From the NCBI RefSeq assembly GCF_026340565.1, contig NZ_JAPEPB010000001.1, positions 7,104,001 through 7,168,000 of the forward strand: DNA of 64,000 bases. The letters are read 5' to 3'. The translations under genes and the position numbers were made by a program. The notes beneath the pieces are model-generated. The model was not told the origin of the DNA and did not search any database. It worked only from the letters and a program-made list of their open reading frames with translations. This document shows positions 32,246 to 40,359 of the stretch, piece by piece. The DNA is from Kitasatospora sp. NBC_01287. Its GTDB lineage: Bacteria; Actinomycetota; Actinomycetes; Streptomycetales; Streptomycetaceae. Every line of letters begins with the position of its first letter. Position 1 is the stretch's first letter.

Positions 32246-32728
32246 TCAGCAGGTGACCGGGACGTCCACGGTGACCGGGGTGTTGCCCCAGCCGAAGGAG
32301 GCCACCGTGAAGGACGCGTGCACCGTGTCACCGCAGTTGACCGTGCCGCTCACGCCGGTGACGTGGAGGGTCTGGTTGCGGAAGATCAGATCCTGCTGGG
32401 TGGTGCCCAGGTCGGCGCCGCCGACCACGGTGCCCGACAGCGTGGTGATCAACTGCGGCGGCTGCGGCTGCTGTCCGGGGCCGCTGATGCTGGGCGGGCC
32501 GGCCAGGGCGATCTGCCCGGACAGCGCGACGTCGGTGCCGGTGACATCGACGCAGACCGTGGTGGCCAGCCCCGACTGCAGCGCCGTGTGGCTGCAGGTC
32601 TCGGTGGTGTCAGCAGCGGCAGCAGCGGCAGCAGTGGCCGGTGCGGCGTTTGCGGCAACGGCCGGGCCGGCCGCCAGGGCGAGGCCGAGGCTCAGCGTGC
32701 TGGTCACGAGCAGGGCGGTGCGCTTCAT
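32246..32728 (-). CDS. Small secreted protein, unknown function
   Basis: This 160-residue protein has a clear Sec signal (MKRTALLVTSTLSLGLALAA, cleavage near AVAANA at about residue 27) and then a poly-Ala stretch. The mature part has three or four cysteines and looks all-beta (TVCVDVTGTDVALSG, TASFGWGNTPVTVDVP-like strands). I recognise no family. GAGGG lies 6 bases before ATG 32728. No neighbour on the same strand is close. Confidence 0.75.
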   Translation of the reverse strand: MKRTALLVTSTLSLGLALAAGPAVAANAAPATAAAAAAADTTETCSHTALQSGLATTVCVDVTGTDVALSGQIALAGPPSISGPGQQPQPPQLITTLSGTVVGGADLGTTQQDLIFRNQTLHVTGVSGTVNCGDTVHASFTVASFGWGNTPVTVDVPVTC

Positions 32729-32906
32729 GAGGGATCCCTCTTCAGAGTGCGGTGGCGGAGGCCGGACGTTCCGACCGCCTGCCATGTGATATTGCACTGG
32801 CCGGGCGGATCCGAGATGACGTCGGATTGAACGCCGCACATGAAACTGATGATCAGTCAGAAACCGTGCCTCGTAGGACCACTACGCTTCGCTGGCGGCC
32901 GTCCGG

Positions 32907-33297
32907 GCCCGCAGCTCCTTGAGCGTGGCCACGTCCGCCGCGTGTCCGAAGCCGGGGGCGGCGCCGCGGTCGGGGGGTTCCAGGATCGGGGGGTCACTGG
33001 CCCGGTGATCCAGCCAGTCGCCGGTCTGCGGCCGGAAGCCCCGAACACGGTCCTCAAGGCCTACCGGGAGCCGGAGTTGGCGGGCCCCGCGGCAGGCCGC
33101 CCGGCGTCGGCACCTTCCTGGTGGGCGTGCTGATAGGGCCTTCATCGGCTTAACAAGCCCAGCTTCGGGCGGAGTTGGTGATCTGGTCGCGCAAGGCCCA
33201 GGGCGCCGGACTGCGGCCGCGACGACCTCGCCGCGCTGGATCCCCTTGCTCGCTACGAGTTCATGCAGACGCTGACGGACGCCTCGCCGAGCACCGT
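32907..33297. pseudogene. Mosaic of decayed fragments of neighbouring genes
   Basis: Six blocks match nearby genes. 32907-32987 matches the 3' end of the endonuclease IV gene (35402-35482). 32993-33038 matches the methyltransferase gene (29254-29299). 33041-33126 and 33150-33239 match the GntR gene (30085-30171 and about 30194-30284). 33228-33282 and 33282-33296 match the ABC ATPase gene (30799-30853 and about 30979-30994). Strands and order of the methyltransferase, GntR and ATPase pieces equal those of the intact locus. The blocks have substitutions and small indels and no open frame. Confidence 0.8.
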
Positions 33298-33587
33298 TGG
33301 GGCACCTCGACGCCTGCCTTCCGGACGCACAGCACGTGCGGTCCGTCCGGCAGGCCGAAGGAGAGCTCTACCTGCTGGTCGCGCTCCAGCATCTCCGCCA
33401 CCCGTCGGGCGGCGTCGGGCCGGGTCAGGTAGTAGCCGAACCAGTCGGCCTGCGGCTCGCCGAGGGGCAGCAGGCGCATCGACTCCCAGAGTGCGGCGAG
33501 CGCGTCGCCCAGGCGCGCGAACTGCGCGGGGGGCGTGATGCCTTCGATCTCCACCACAACGGGGCACTCTGCCTCAGTGGACGTCAT
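33261..33587 (-). CDS. Small protein next to RsbW-like gene, C-terminus replaced by relic
   Basis: I do not recognise this 108-residue protein. It begins 2 bases after the stop of the ATP-binding gene and may be its functional partner. The first 95 residues look like a folded mixed alpha/beta protein (VVVEIEGITPPAQFARLGDALAALW, HVLCVRKAGVEVP). The last 12 or so residues are read antisense through the ABC-ATPase relic, so the original end was probably lost in the rearrangement that made the mosaic. Confidence 0.6.
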   Translation of the reverse strand: MTSTEAECPVVVEIEGITPPAQFARLGDALAALWESMRLLPLGEPQADWFGYYLTRPDAARRVAEMLERDQQVELSFGLPDGPHVLCVRKAGVEVPQRCSARRPSASA

Positions 33588-33589
33588 GG

Positions 33590-34027
33590 CTACGCCACCC
33601 CTGGGCCGGGGGCGCACGCGCACCACACCCGCTTGCCGGTCCCCTCGCGCGGGCCCCAGCCCCACTTTTCGGAGAGCCTCTCCACCAGGAGCAGACCGCG
33701 CCCCGACTCCTCGTCCGCTGCGAGGCGCGGTCTGGGCGGTGCCTCACTGGCATCCTCGACGGAGATCCAGAGCAGATCGCCGTCCGTCTCCAGGCCGAGC
33801 CGGATCAGCTGGCCGGGCCGCGTGCCGTGCAGCAGGGCGTTGGTGACCAGCTCGCTGACCAGCAACTCGGCCTTCTCGGCGAAGCGTTCGCCGTCGCGCA
33901 GCTTGGGCAGGAACTCTCGCAGCAGGCGCCGGGCCCGGGCCGGTGATTGGCGGCTGCACGGGAGCCAGCAGCGGTCCGGGGCGATGGGAGAGGGTGGTTG
34001 GTCGGGCATCTCGGGCATCTCGGGCAC
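33590..34027 (-). CDS. RsbW/SpoIIAB-like ATP-binding regulator
   Basis: This 145-residue protein has an HATPase_c domain of the anti-sigma kinase type: ELLVSELVTNALLHG (N box) near residue 60, ISVEDASEAPP, and EESGRGLLLVERLSEKWGW near residue 110. Many such single-domain proteins occur in streptomycetes beside XRE/DUF397 pairs, as here. GTG 34027 has GGAG 7 bases upstream; the open frame goes on to 34117 without a better start. It is divergent from the XRE gene. Confidence 0.83.
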   Translation of the reverse strand: MPEMPEMPDQPPSPIAPDRCWLPCSRQSPARARRLLREFLPKLRDGERFAEKAELLVSELVTNALLHGTRPGQLIRLGLETDGDLLWISVEDASEAPPRPRLAADEESGRGLLLVERLSEKWGWGPREGTGKRVWCACAPGPGVA

Positions 34028-34160
34028 GGCGGAGCTCCATCCGGGGCGCGGTCGCTGAATGAAGACGGGCACAGGGATGCCCGGTGACGAACCGTCATGA
34101 TCGCTCAGCGCGACCACAGTTCATCGCAGAGTCAAGACTGCTCGCGTCAGCCGCAGATTG

Positions 34161-34185
34161 CAACATCTACAGTTGTTCGATGTTG
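34161..34185. promoter_or_regulatory. Inverted repeat before the XRE gene
   Basis: CAACATC-N11-GATGTTG, 7-base perfect arms, sits in the divergent gap about 75 bases before the XRE start. It is a candidate operator for that regulator. Confidence 0.5.
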
Positions 34186-34259
34186 AGTTCGATCGCCCCC
34201 GCCTGATCTGGCATCGTGGTGCTCGGCAGATTTGGACCACCACGAAGGGGGCGCCGGAC

Positions 34260-35135
34260 ATGACGCCTGCTCACCCACCGCAGCCCAGCATCCGGCGGCG
34301 CAGGCTCGGTTCGCAGCTGCGGCGGCTCCGCGAGGACGCGGGAAAGACGGTGGAGGAGGCCGCCGCCTTCCTGGAGGTCCACAAGGCGACAGTCAGCCGC
34401 GTCGAGCTGGGCCAGACCGGCATCAGGCCGCGTGACATCGGGCCGTTGCTCGCCTTCTACGGGGTGACCGATCCGGATGCCGTCGTCGCGCTGGAGGCTC
34501 TGGCGCGTGACAGCCGCAAGCGCGGCTGGTGGCAGCAGTACGCGGAGACGCTGCCGCCGGAATACGCGGACCTGATCGCGCTGGAGGTTGAGGCCTCGCA
34601 GATCCGTACGTTCCAGATCGCCCTGATTCCCGGGCTGTTGCAGACCGAGGGCTACACGCGGGCGGTGACGCGGGCCAATCCGGCGATTCTCGACGACGCG
34701 TCACTGGACGCGTTCACCAAGGTCCGGCTGGCCCGGCAGGAGGTGCTGACCGCGCCGAACCCCGCGCGGCTCTCGGCCATCATCGGAGAGGCCGCGCTGC
34801 GGACCCCGATCGGTGGACGGACCGTCATGCGCGGGCAGTTGGAGCACCTGCTGAGCGTGGCGGGGCGGCAGAACGCCTCGCTCCAGGTGCTGCCTTTCGA
34901 AGTGGGCGCCCACGCGGGCCTGTCGGGCCCCTTCGTCATCTTCTCCTACCCGTTGCCGGCCGCCGGTGACGTAATCTACCTGGAGAATCTCACGTCCTCT
35001 CTGTACCTCGACGATCCCGAGGACGCCGAGAGGTATCGCACGGTCTTCGACAATCTGCGGTCCGCTGCCCTGAATCCTGGTGACAGCCGCCGCATGATGC
35101 GTGACATATGGGAAGGGATGAAAGGTTCCAGCTGA
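34260..35135 (+). CDS. XRE family regulator with DUF5753 domain
   Basis: This 291-residue protein has an N-terminal helix-turn-helix (LGSQLRRLREDAGKTVEEAA, then VHKATVSRVELGQTGIRP) and a C-terminal DUF5753 domain (FQIALIPGLLQTEGYTRAV, LSVAGRQNASLQVLPFEVGAHAG, VIYLENLTSSLYLDD). Together with a DUF397 gene this forms a pair found in many copies in streptomycetes, linked to antibiotic production and development. TGATG overlap joins it to the DUF397 gene. ATG 34260 follows AAGGGGG. Confidence 0.88.
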   Translation: MTPAHPPQPSIRRRRLGSQLRRLREDAGKTVEEAAAFLEVHKATVSRVELGQTGIRPRDIGPLLAFYGVTDPDAVVALEALARDSRKRGWWQQYAETLPPEYADLIALEVEASQIRTFQIALIPGLLQTEGYTRAVTRANPAILDDASLDAFTKVRLARQEVLTAPNPARLSAIIGEAALRTPIGGRTVMRGQLEHLLSVAGRQNASLQVLPFEVGAHAGLSGPFVIFSYPLPAAGDVIYLENLTSSLYLDDPEDAERYRTVFDNLRSAALNPGDSRRMMRDIWEGMKGSS

Positions 35136-35347
35136 TGCACACCTCTGATTTCCACGCGGCGGCCTGGCGGAAGTCCAGCTACAGCGGTTCCACGAACGAC
35201 TGCGTCGAGGTCGCCGACGGCTTCGCGGGCCTGCTGCCGGTCCGGGACAGCAAGGACGCGGGCGGTCCCGCGCTGGTCTTCGCCGCTGACGCGTGGCGGG
35301 CGTTCGTGGCGGGCGTTCGGGCGGGGGAGTTCCCGGCCGACTGCTGA
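35135..35347 (+). CDS. DUF397 protein
   Basis: This 70-residue protein has the DUF397 marks: WRKSSYSGSTNDCVEVA, VRDSKDAGGPALVF and WRAFVAGVRAGEF. Such proteins pair with the XRE/DUF5753 regulator encoded just upstream and are thought to counteract or tune it. The ATG overlaps the regulator's TGA (TGATG). Confidence 0.88.
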   Translation: MHTSDFHAAAWRKSSYSGSTNDCVEVADGFAGLLPVRDSKDAGGPALVFAADAWRAFVAGVRAGEFPADC

Positions 35348-35352
35348 TCGGG

Positions 35353-36306
35353 TCAGGACGGAAGCTCGGCGGAGAGGTCTCCGCCGAGCTTCCGTGTCTC
35401 TGCCCGCAGCTCCTTGAGTGTGGCCACGTCCGCCGCATGCCCGAAGCCGGGGGCGGCGCTGCGGTCGGGGGTCTCCAGGATCAGCGGAACGCCGGCGGTG
35501 GCGGGGTGGGCGAGGAGCTCGCGGAAGGGCTCGGCGCCGATGTGGCCGTCGCCGATGTTGGCGTGCCGGTCCTTGCGGGCGCCGGCCACGTCCTTGGAGT
35601 CGTTGGCGTGGATCAGCTTCAGCCGCCCGGGGCCGATCGCGGCCGTCAGCACGTCCAGCGCTTTCGCCACCCCGCCCGGTTCGGCCAGGTCGTGTCCGGC
35701 GGCGAAGGCGTGGCAGGTGTCCAGGCAGACCCCGACCCTGGGGTGGTGGTCCAGCGCCTCGGCGTACTCGGCCAGTTCCTCCAGCCGGGAGCAGAGCGAG
35801 CGCCCCTGCCCGGCGGTGGGCTCCAGCAGCAGCCAGGGCGCGTCCTCGCCGAGCGCGTCCAACTCCGCCAGCAGCGGGCGGACGTCCGCCCGCACCTGGG
35901 CCATCGCCTCGGTGCGGCGGGAGGAGCCGTCCGGCGCGGTGCCGACGGCGGAGCCGGTGTGCACCACCACGCCCAGCGCGCCGATCGCGTGGCCGCGCCG
36001 CAGCGAGTGGCGCAGCGAGGCGGTGGAGCGCTCGCGGGTGGCGGGGCTGTCGGAGCCGAAGTTGATCAGGTACGGCGCGTGCACGTAGGCCGGGATCGCG
36101 GCCTCGGCGCAGGCGGCCCGGAAGGCCGCGTCCTGCGCGGGGTCGCCCGCCGGGGTGGCCCAGCCGCGCGGGTTGGCCACGAAGACCTGGACCGCCTCGC
36201 CGCCGATCTTCTCGTTGTAGGCGAGCCCGGTGCCGACCAGACCGCGTCCGGCCACCGGGACGTGGGCGCCGATCGGGTTGCGGTGGCGCTGAGCTGCGGG
36301 GTTCAC
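35353..36306 (-). CDS. nfo: Deoxyribonuclease IV (AP endonuclease)
   Basis: This 317-residue TIM-barrel enzyme cuts DNA at abasic sites using three zinc ions. Metal ligands are visible in VHAPYLINFGSD, VVVHTG, LLLEPTAG, VCLDTCHAFAAGHDL, KLIHANDS, RHANIGDGHIG and ILETPD. It is convergent with the DUF397 gene, 5 bases away. GTG 36306 fits homologues that begin shortly before RNPIGAHVPVAG; a GTG 6 codons upstream is possible and neither has a good Shine-Dalgarno site. Its 3' end recurs in the mosaic at 32907. Confidence 0.9.
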   Translation of the reverse strand: MNPAAQRHRNPIGAHVPVAGRGLVGTGLAYNEKIGGEAVQVFVANPRGWATPAGDPAQDAAFRAACAEAAIPAYVHAPYLINFGSDSPATRERSTASLRHSLRRGHAIGALGVVVHTGSAVGTAPDGSSRRTEAMAQVRADVRPLLAELDALGEDAPWLLLEPTAGQGRSLCSRLEELAEYAEALDHHPRVGVCLDTCHAFAAGHDLAEPGGVAKALDVLTAAIGPGRLKLIHANDSKDVAGARKDRHANIGDGHIGAEPFRELLAHPATAGVPLILETPDRSAAPGFGHAADVATLKELRAETRKLGGDLSAELPS

Positions 36307-36342
36307 CCCACGAGGGTGCCACACCGGCGCGCCGCTCCAACG

Positions 36343-36379
36343 GCCGAGGCCGCCCCCGCGGTGCGGGGACGGCCTCGGC
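36343..36379. terminator. Long GC-rich hairpin upstream of nfo
   Basis: GCCGAGGCCG pairs with CGGCCTCGGC, continued inward by CCCCGC/GCGGGG around a GGT loop. It lies between the nfo start and the end of the subtilase-like gene on the same strand and probably separates the two transcripts. Confidence 0.6.
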
Positions 36380-36394
36380 GCGCGGCTGTCGCGA

Positions 36395-36416
36395 TGACAG
36401 AATCACGATTCTGTCA
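36395..36416. promoter_or_regulatory. Perfect 22 bp inverted repeat
   Basis: TGACAGAATC and GATTCTGTCA are separated by AC. Less GC-rich than its surroundings, it lies about 90 bases upstream of nfo and 79 bases downstream of the subtilase-like gene. It could be an operator for nfo or a terminator for the other gene. Confidence 0.5.
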
Positions 36417-36419
36417 GTT

Positions 36420-36497
36420 GTCAGCCGTCAGCTGTTAGTTGCCAGCCGTCAGTTGCCAACCGTCGATTGCCAACCGTCGACTGCCAACCGTTCATCA
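36420..36497. repeat. 7/14 bp degenerate tandem repeat reaching a stop codon
   Basis: Units of TTGCCAACCGTCGA type are repeated four to five times with drift, ending at the stop codon (36495-36497) of the subtilase-like gene. Confidence 0.75.
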
Positions 36498-39400
36498 GTT
36501 GACGGTGTAGCTGTACGGGATCTCCGCCAGCACGGACCCGGTGGTCGCGTACTGCGAGTTGGAGAGGAAGCCGCCACCCGGGCCGGAGACCAGGTAGAGC
36601 ACGCCGTGCACCACGCTGCCCTTGGCGCCCTTGGGCGTCAGGGTGACCTGCAGGGAGCCGGTCGCACCGGGCGCGACGGTCACCGGGGTGACGGCCGGCG
36701 CGGTGGCGTTGTACGCGGCGGCGTACGGGTCGCCGGTGCTGGAGGACAGCGCCGGGTCGAACGCCAGGGTGTGCGCCGAGGCGCTCAGGGTCGAGGTGCC
36801 CTTGGGGGCGCCGCTGGTCGGGAACGGGCCGATCTGCTGCACGTAGGTGCTCCAGAAGCCCGGCACGATCGGCTGCGCGGCGCTGCCGTTGTCGGTCACC
36901 GTGGAGATGGTCGAGCCGTCCTGGGCCTTCTTCAGGTCACCGAAGATGTCCGGCGAGCCGGTGGCGCCGCTGAGCTCGAACTGGCCCGGGGTGGTGGAGG
37001 CCGCCACACCGGTCAGGGTGTCGGTGCCCGGGGGCACCAGGAAGGCCGGCACCGTGCTGCTGGTGGAGAGCGGCAGGTTGACCGTCGCCGAGGTGCCGAT
37101 CGGGACCAGCGGCAGGTTCACCCGGTTGGTGAGCCGGCCGTCGGCCTGCAGCGACTGGGTGGCCGCGGTGTTGTTGGTGTACTGCACGTTGACCGTGACC
37201 GGCTTGCCGGCCGGCAGCTTGCTGCCGGCGCTGTTGGGCAGGCCCGCGGCGCTGACCTGGTTCTGGTCCAGGCCCACCACACCGGTGAACGCCTGGCCCA
37301 GCTCCGCGCCGCTGACCGGGTTGAGCACGTTGAGCACGAAGCGCCAGCGGCCGGCGGCCGGGTCGACCGTGGTGGCCGACGCGCCCGCGCCGGTGGACAG
37401 GATGTTGCCCGAGCTGTCGCTGACCGCGTTGCTCTCGGCGTCGATCGGGGTGCCGTTGGGGCTGATCAGCACACCCTGCATGACGAGCTTCGGGTCCTGC
37501 GCGACGGTCACGCCGACCCGCAGGTCCTTGTGGCCCTTGGGCACGTCGAAGGACCAGGCGAAGGACTGCGCCGGGGAGGAGGCGCGCCCGTTGCCACCGG
37601 TGATGGTGCCGGTGAAGGTGCCCGTGGTGCCGTTCAGCGGAACCAGGCTGCGCAGCACGACCGGGACGCTGGTGGTGGCGCCGTTGGAGCCGGCGATCAC
37701 GACCGACTCGCTGGCGTCACCGCCGGCCGCCGGGGTGGTCACCTGCACGTGCAGCGTCTTGGTCTGACCCGGCTTCAGGTCGGTGACCTGCGGGCTGACC
37801 GCGCCGGCCGGGACCGCGCGCTGGGTGGCGGTGTCCAGCTGCACCGGGCCGGTGAAGCCGTTGGTGCCCGCCGGGGTGTAGAGGATGCCGGTCCAGGTGC
37901 CCGCGGTCGGGTGCGGGACGTCCACCAGGCCGAAGTTCGGCGAGGTGGCGCCGCCCTGCGGACGGGTGTTGGTCTCGAACCGGCCCGACGGGTCCAGCAG
38001 GGTGAGCCGGACCACGGGGGTCACGGTGTTGCTGCCGGAGGCCTGCGGAGCGCCCTGCCACGCGATGGACGCGGCCAGTCGGTCGGCGCCGGCCGGGACG
38101 TTGAAGGTGACCTTGTGCGCGACCCACGGAGCGCCGTTGGTGGCGTAGGGGAACTGCGGGTCGGTCGAGGAGTTGATCTGCACCGTCTGCTGCGAGTCCG
38201 CCAGCGGCGCGAAGACGCGGGTGGAGGCGGAGACGGTCTGCGGCTTGGCGCTCGTGTTCACCACGGTGACGTCGGTGGTGTGGGTCGAGCCGGCCTGGCC
38301 GGTCAGGTCGACCTGGCCGGTGGTCACCGCGACGGTGTTGCTGGCGGTGGCGCCGGTCGGGCTCTGGTAGCCGCTGGCGGCCTCGACGGCGGCGCGCACG
38401 TTCAGCAGACCGGCGCCCTGCTCGTCGGCCGGCAGGCCGAGGTCGGCGGCGGTGCCGGTAAGGAACTTCTTCACCAGGGCGGGCGTCGGGGAGGCGCCGT
38501 TGTGGCTGTCCCGGTACGCCTGGATGACGTCGGCGGCGGCGCCGGCGGTCAGCGGCGCGGCCTGGCTGGTGCCGCCGAAGGGCTGGATGCCCGAGCCCTG
38601 GCCGTTGAAGTTGGTGCACTCGGTGTAGATGGAGATGTCGGGCGAGCAGAGCGCCCAGTCCGACTCGCCCGGCGCGACCAGGTCGACGGTCCGGCCGCCC
38701 TGGGTGATGCCGCCCGAGGAGAGCGCCGAGATCCGGTCGTTCGCCCAGGTCCCGTTGGAGAACTGGAAGGCCGCGTAGCCGGTCTGCGCGTAGTTCTGGT
38801 TGTCCGTCGAGGCCCCGGCGCTGATCACGTTGGGGTCGGTGGACGGGGTGCCGATGGTGCCGTTGACGCCCGCGTCACCGGAGGAGACGGTCACCGTGAC
38901 GCCGGCCGCGGCCGCCATGTCGTTGAAGAGCGAGATGGTGTCGTGCGCGCCGCTGTCCGGGGTGATGTTGCTGCCGAACGACTCGTTCAGCACGTCGACG
39001 TGCGCCACCGTGACCGCGTAGTCGATCGACTGCAGGATCGCGGAGTTCGGGAACAGGTCGCCACCGGCCTTGAGCGCGACCAGCGAGGCGCCGGGCGAGA
39101 TGCCCTCGACCCGGATGTTGCAGCCGGCCGGCAGCGGGTGGCTCGGGTTGACGAACTTCGAGACGTCGTAGGTCTGGCGGCCCTGGGCGATCATCGCCGA
39201 GGCGTCACCGAAGGCCTCCGCCGCACCCGAGGGGGCGAAGAAGCCGTCGCCGGAGAAGTCCTGGTAGTCCACCACGGCGTGGGAGCCGTCGGGGCGGATG
39301 AAGTCCGGGTTGTTGGGGTCCAGGCCGTCCGCGATGTACGCGACCTTGACGCCCGTGCCGTCGGCGATCTCGTGCGCGCCCGGCTGGCCGGGCGTGCTCT

Positions 39401-39995
39401 CCGTGTGGGTGGAGTAGAGCGCCTCGGGCTCCAGCAGCGGCTGGCTGGGGTCGCTGGGGCAGACCGCGTTCGGGTCGTAGGTGCTGCCCTTGGCGGTCGG
39501 CGCGGCGGCGGCCTGGGTGTTGGCCTTGGCGCCCGTGGTGGGCGCGGTGCCGGCGTTGGTGCCGTTGTCGGTGCCGGCCTTGGTCGGGGCCGGCGGCGTC
39601 ACCTTGATCGTCTGGTCGTCGATCACCGAGGCGACGGTGGGGTCGGCGGCGAGCTGAGCCCGCAGCGCGGGGCTGACCGTGGCCGAGAAGGCGTTGCCGA
39701 CCACGAAGCTCTTGATGTCGGAACCGCCGTTGGCCTTGACCTTGGCCAGCAGCGGCGCCTGGTCCTGGCCCGCCTGCTTCTTGCGCGCGTCCAGGTGGCC
39801 GGCGTCGGCCGGGGTGCTGGAGAGCTGGTCCTTGAGAATCACGATCACCGGGGCCGGGGCACCGCTGTCCGAAACCGCCTGGGCGTTCGGGGCGGGGACG
39901 GTGGGTGCGCCGCTCGCGCTGGTCCCGAAGGCCAGGACAACGGAGGCGGCGGTGAGCGTGACGGCTGCGAGCTGCGATTTGCGCCAGCCGATCAT
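36495..39995 (-). CDS. Large secreted S8 (subtilisin-like) family protein
   Basis: This 1166-residue protein has a Sec signal (residues 1-30), an I9-like prodomain (VIVILKDQ to about residue 135), an S8 domain (about 210-540) and a long C-terminal beta-rich part with fibronectin-like repeats. Asp223 (IADGLD), the oxyanion Asn338 (VLNESF) and Ser477 (GGTSQAA) are in place. Where subtilisins have HGTHVA this protein reads FGDASAM, so the catalytic His is not seen; the Asp264 there may replace it or the protein may be inactive. ATG 39995 has GAAGGG 6 bases upstream. It ends in an isolated TGA after a tandem repeat region. Confidence 0.85.
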   Translation of the reverse strand: MIGWRKSQLAAVTLTAASVVLAFGTSASGAPTVPAPNAQAVSDSGAPAPVIVILKDQLSSTPADAGHLDARKKQAGQDQAPLLAKVKANGGSDIKSFVVGNAFSATVSPALRAQLAADPTVASVIDDQTIKVTPPAPTKAGTDNGTNAGTAPTTGAKANTQAAAAPTAKGSTYDPNAVCPSDPSQPLLEPEALYSTHTESTPGQPGAHEIADGTGVKVAYIADGLDPNNPDFIRPDGSHAVVDYQDFSGDGFFAPSGAAEAFGDASAMIAQGRQTYDVSKFVNPSHPLPAGCNIRVEGISPGASLVALKAGGDLFPNSAILQSIDYAVTVAHVDVLNESFGSNITPDSGAHDTISLFNDMAAAAGVTVTVSSGDAGVNGTIGTPSTDPNVISAGASTDNQNYAQTGYAAFQFSNGTWANDRISALSSGGITQGGRTVDLVAPGESDWALCSPDISIYTECTNFNGQGSGIQPFGGTSQAAPLTAGAAADVIQAYRDSHNGASPTPALVKKFLTGTAADLGLPADEQGAGLLNVRAAVEAASGYQSPTGATASNTVAVTTGQVDLTGQAGSTHTTDVTVVNTSAKPQTVSASTRVFAPLADSQQTVQINSSTDPQFPYATNGAPWVAHKVTFNVPAGADRLAASIAWQGAPQASGSNTVTPVVRLTLLDPSGRFETNTRPQGGATSPNFGLVDVPHPTAGTWTGILYTPAGTNGFTGPVQLDTATQRAVPAGAVSPQVTDLKPGQTKTLHVQVTTPAAGGDASESVVIAGSNGATTSVPVVLRSLVPLNGTTGTFTGTITGGNGRASSPAQSFAWSFDVPKGHKDLRVGVTVAQDPKLVMQGVLISPNGTPIDAESNAVSDSSGNILSTGAGASATTVDPAAGRWRFVLNVLNPVSGAELGQAFTGVVGLDQNQVSAAGLPNSAGSKLPAGKPVTVNVQYTNNTAATQSLQADGRLTNRVNLPLVPIGTSATVNLPLSTSSTVPAFLVPPGTDTLTGVAASTTPGQFELSGATGSPDIFGDLKKAQDGSTISTVTDNGSAAQPIVPGFWSTYVQQIGPFPTSGAPKGTSTLSASAHTLAFDPALSSSTGDPYAAAYNATAPAVTPVTVAPGATGSLQVTLTPKGAKGSVVHGVLYLVSGPGGGFLSNSQYATTGSVLAEIPYSYTVN

Positions 39996-40006
39996 GAACA
40001 TCCCTT

Positions 40007-40352
40007 CGTCTGATAAGACGTCAGGGGGCGCGGCCAGATCGCGCGTACCGGGGTCGGACGCACGCGTGCTTCTGGAACGCCCGTCCCGACAAGCTCAGGC
40101 ATTCCATCGTGTCGGTGACCGCCACGACAAGAGGGTTGACATACATCGGGCAACAGGGAGAGCGGAGTTGGACGTCCGCTATACGGACAATCCCAGATCA
40201 GAGGCCCTGTCGTAGGTCGACGCGCCGTGGCTTTTTTATGAAGATCGCAACATAATGACCGAACAACTGGACGTACGCTGACGAATCATCAGGTCAAGCG
40301 TTCGTCAAGGCCGGTGCGACACGGCGTCACCCGCGGTGTGCGGGGATATACC
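40007..40352. promoter_or_regulatory. Divergent control region of subtilase-like and acyl-CoA synthetase genes
   Basis: No gene is visible in this gap of about 360 bases. It contains CGTCT-GATA-AGACG (40007-40020) just before the subtilase-like ribosome site, GTCCG-CTATA-CGGAC (40174-40188), a TTTTTT run at 40232-40237 and TATACC at 40347-40352, a -10 seven bases before the ATG of the synthetase, which suggests a leaderless message. Confidence 0.4.
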
Positions 40353-40359
40353 CAGCGGC

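Noticed and set aside
32840..33133. 97-codon open frame with a GntR-like tail
   Set aside because: It runs across unrelated fragments of the mosaic and has no coherent start; it is a relic.
36453..40013. 1186-codon plus-strand open frame
   Set aside because: It mirrors the S8-like gene; composition is Gly/Arg/Val-rich with no domain, whereas the opposite strand has clear S8 motifs and a signal peptide.
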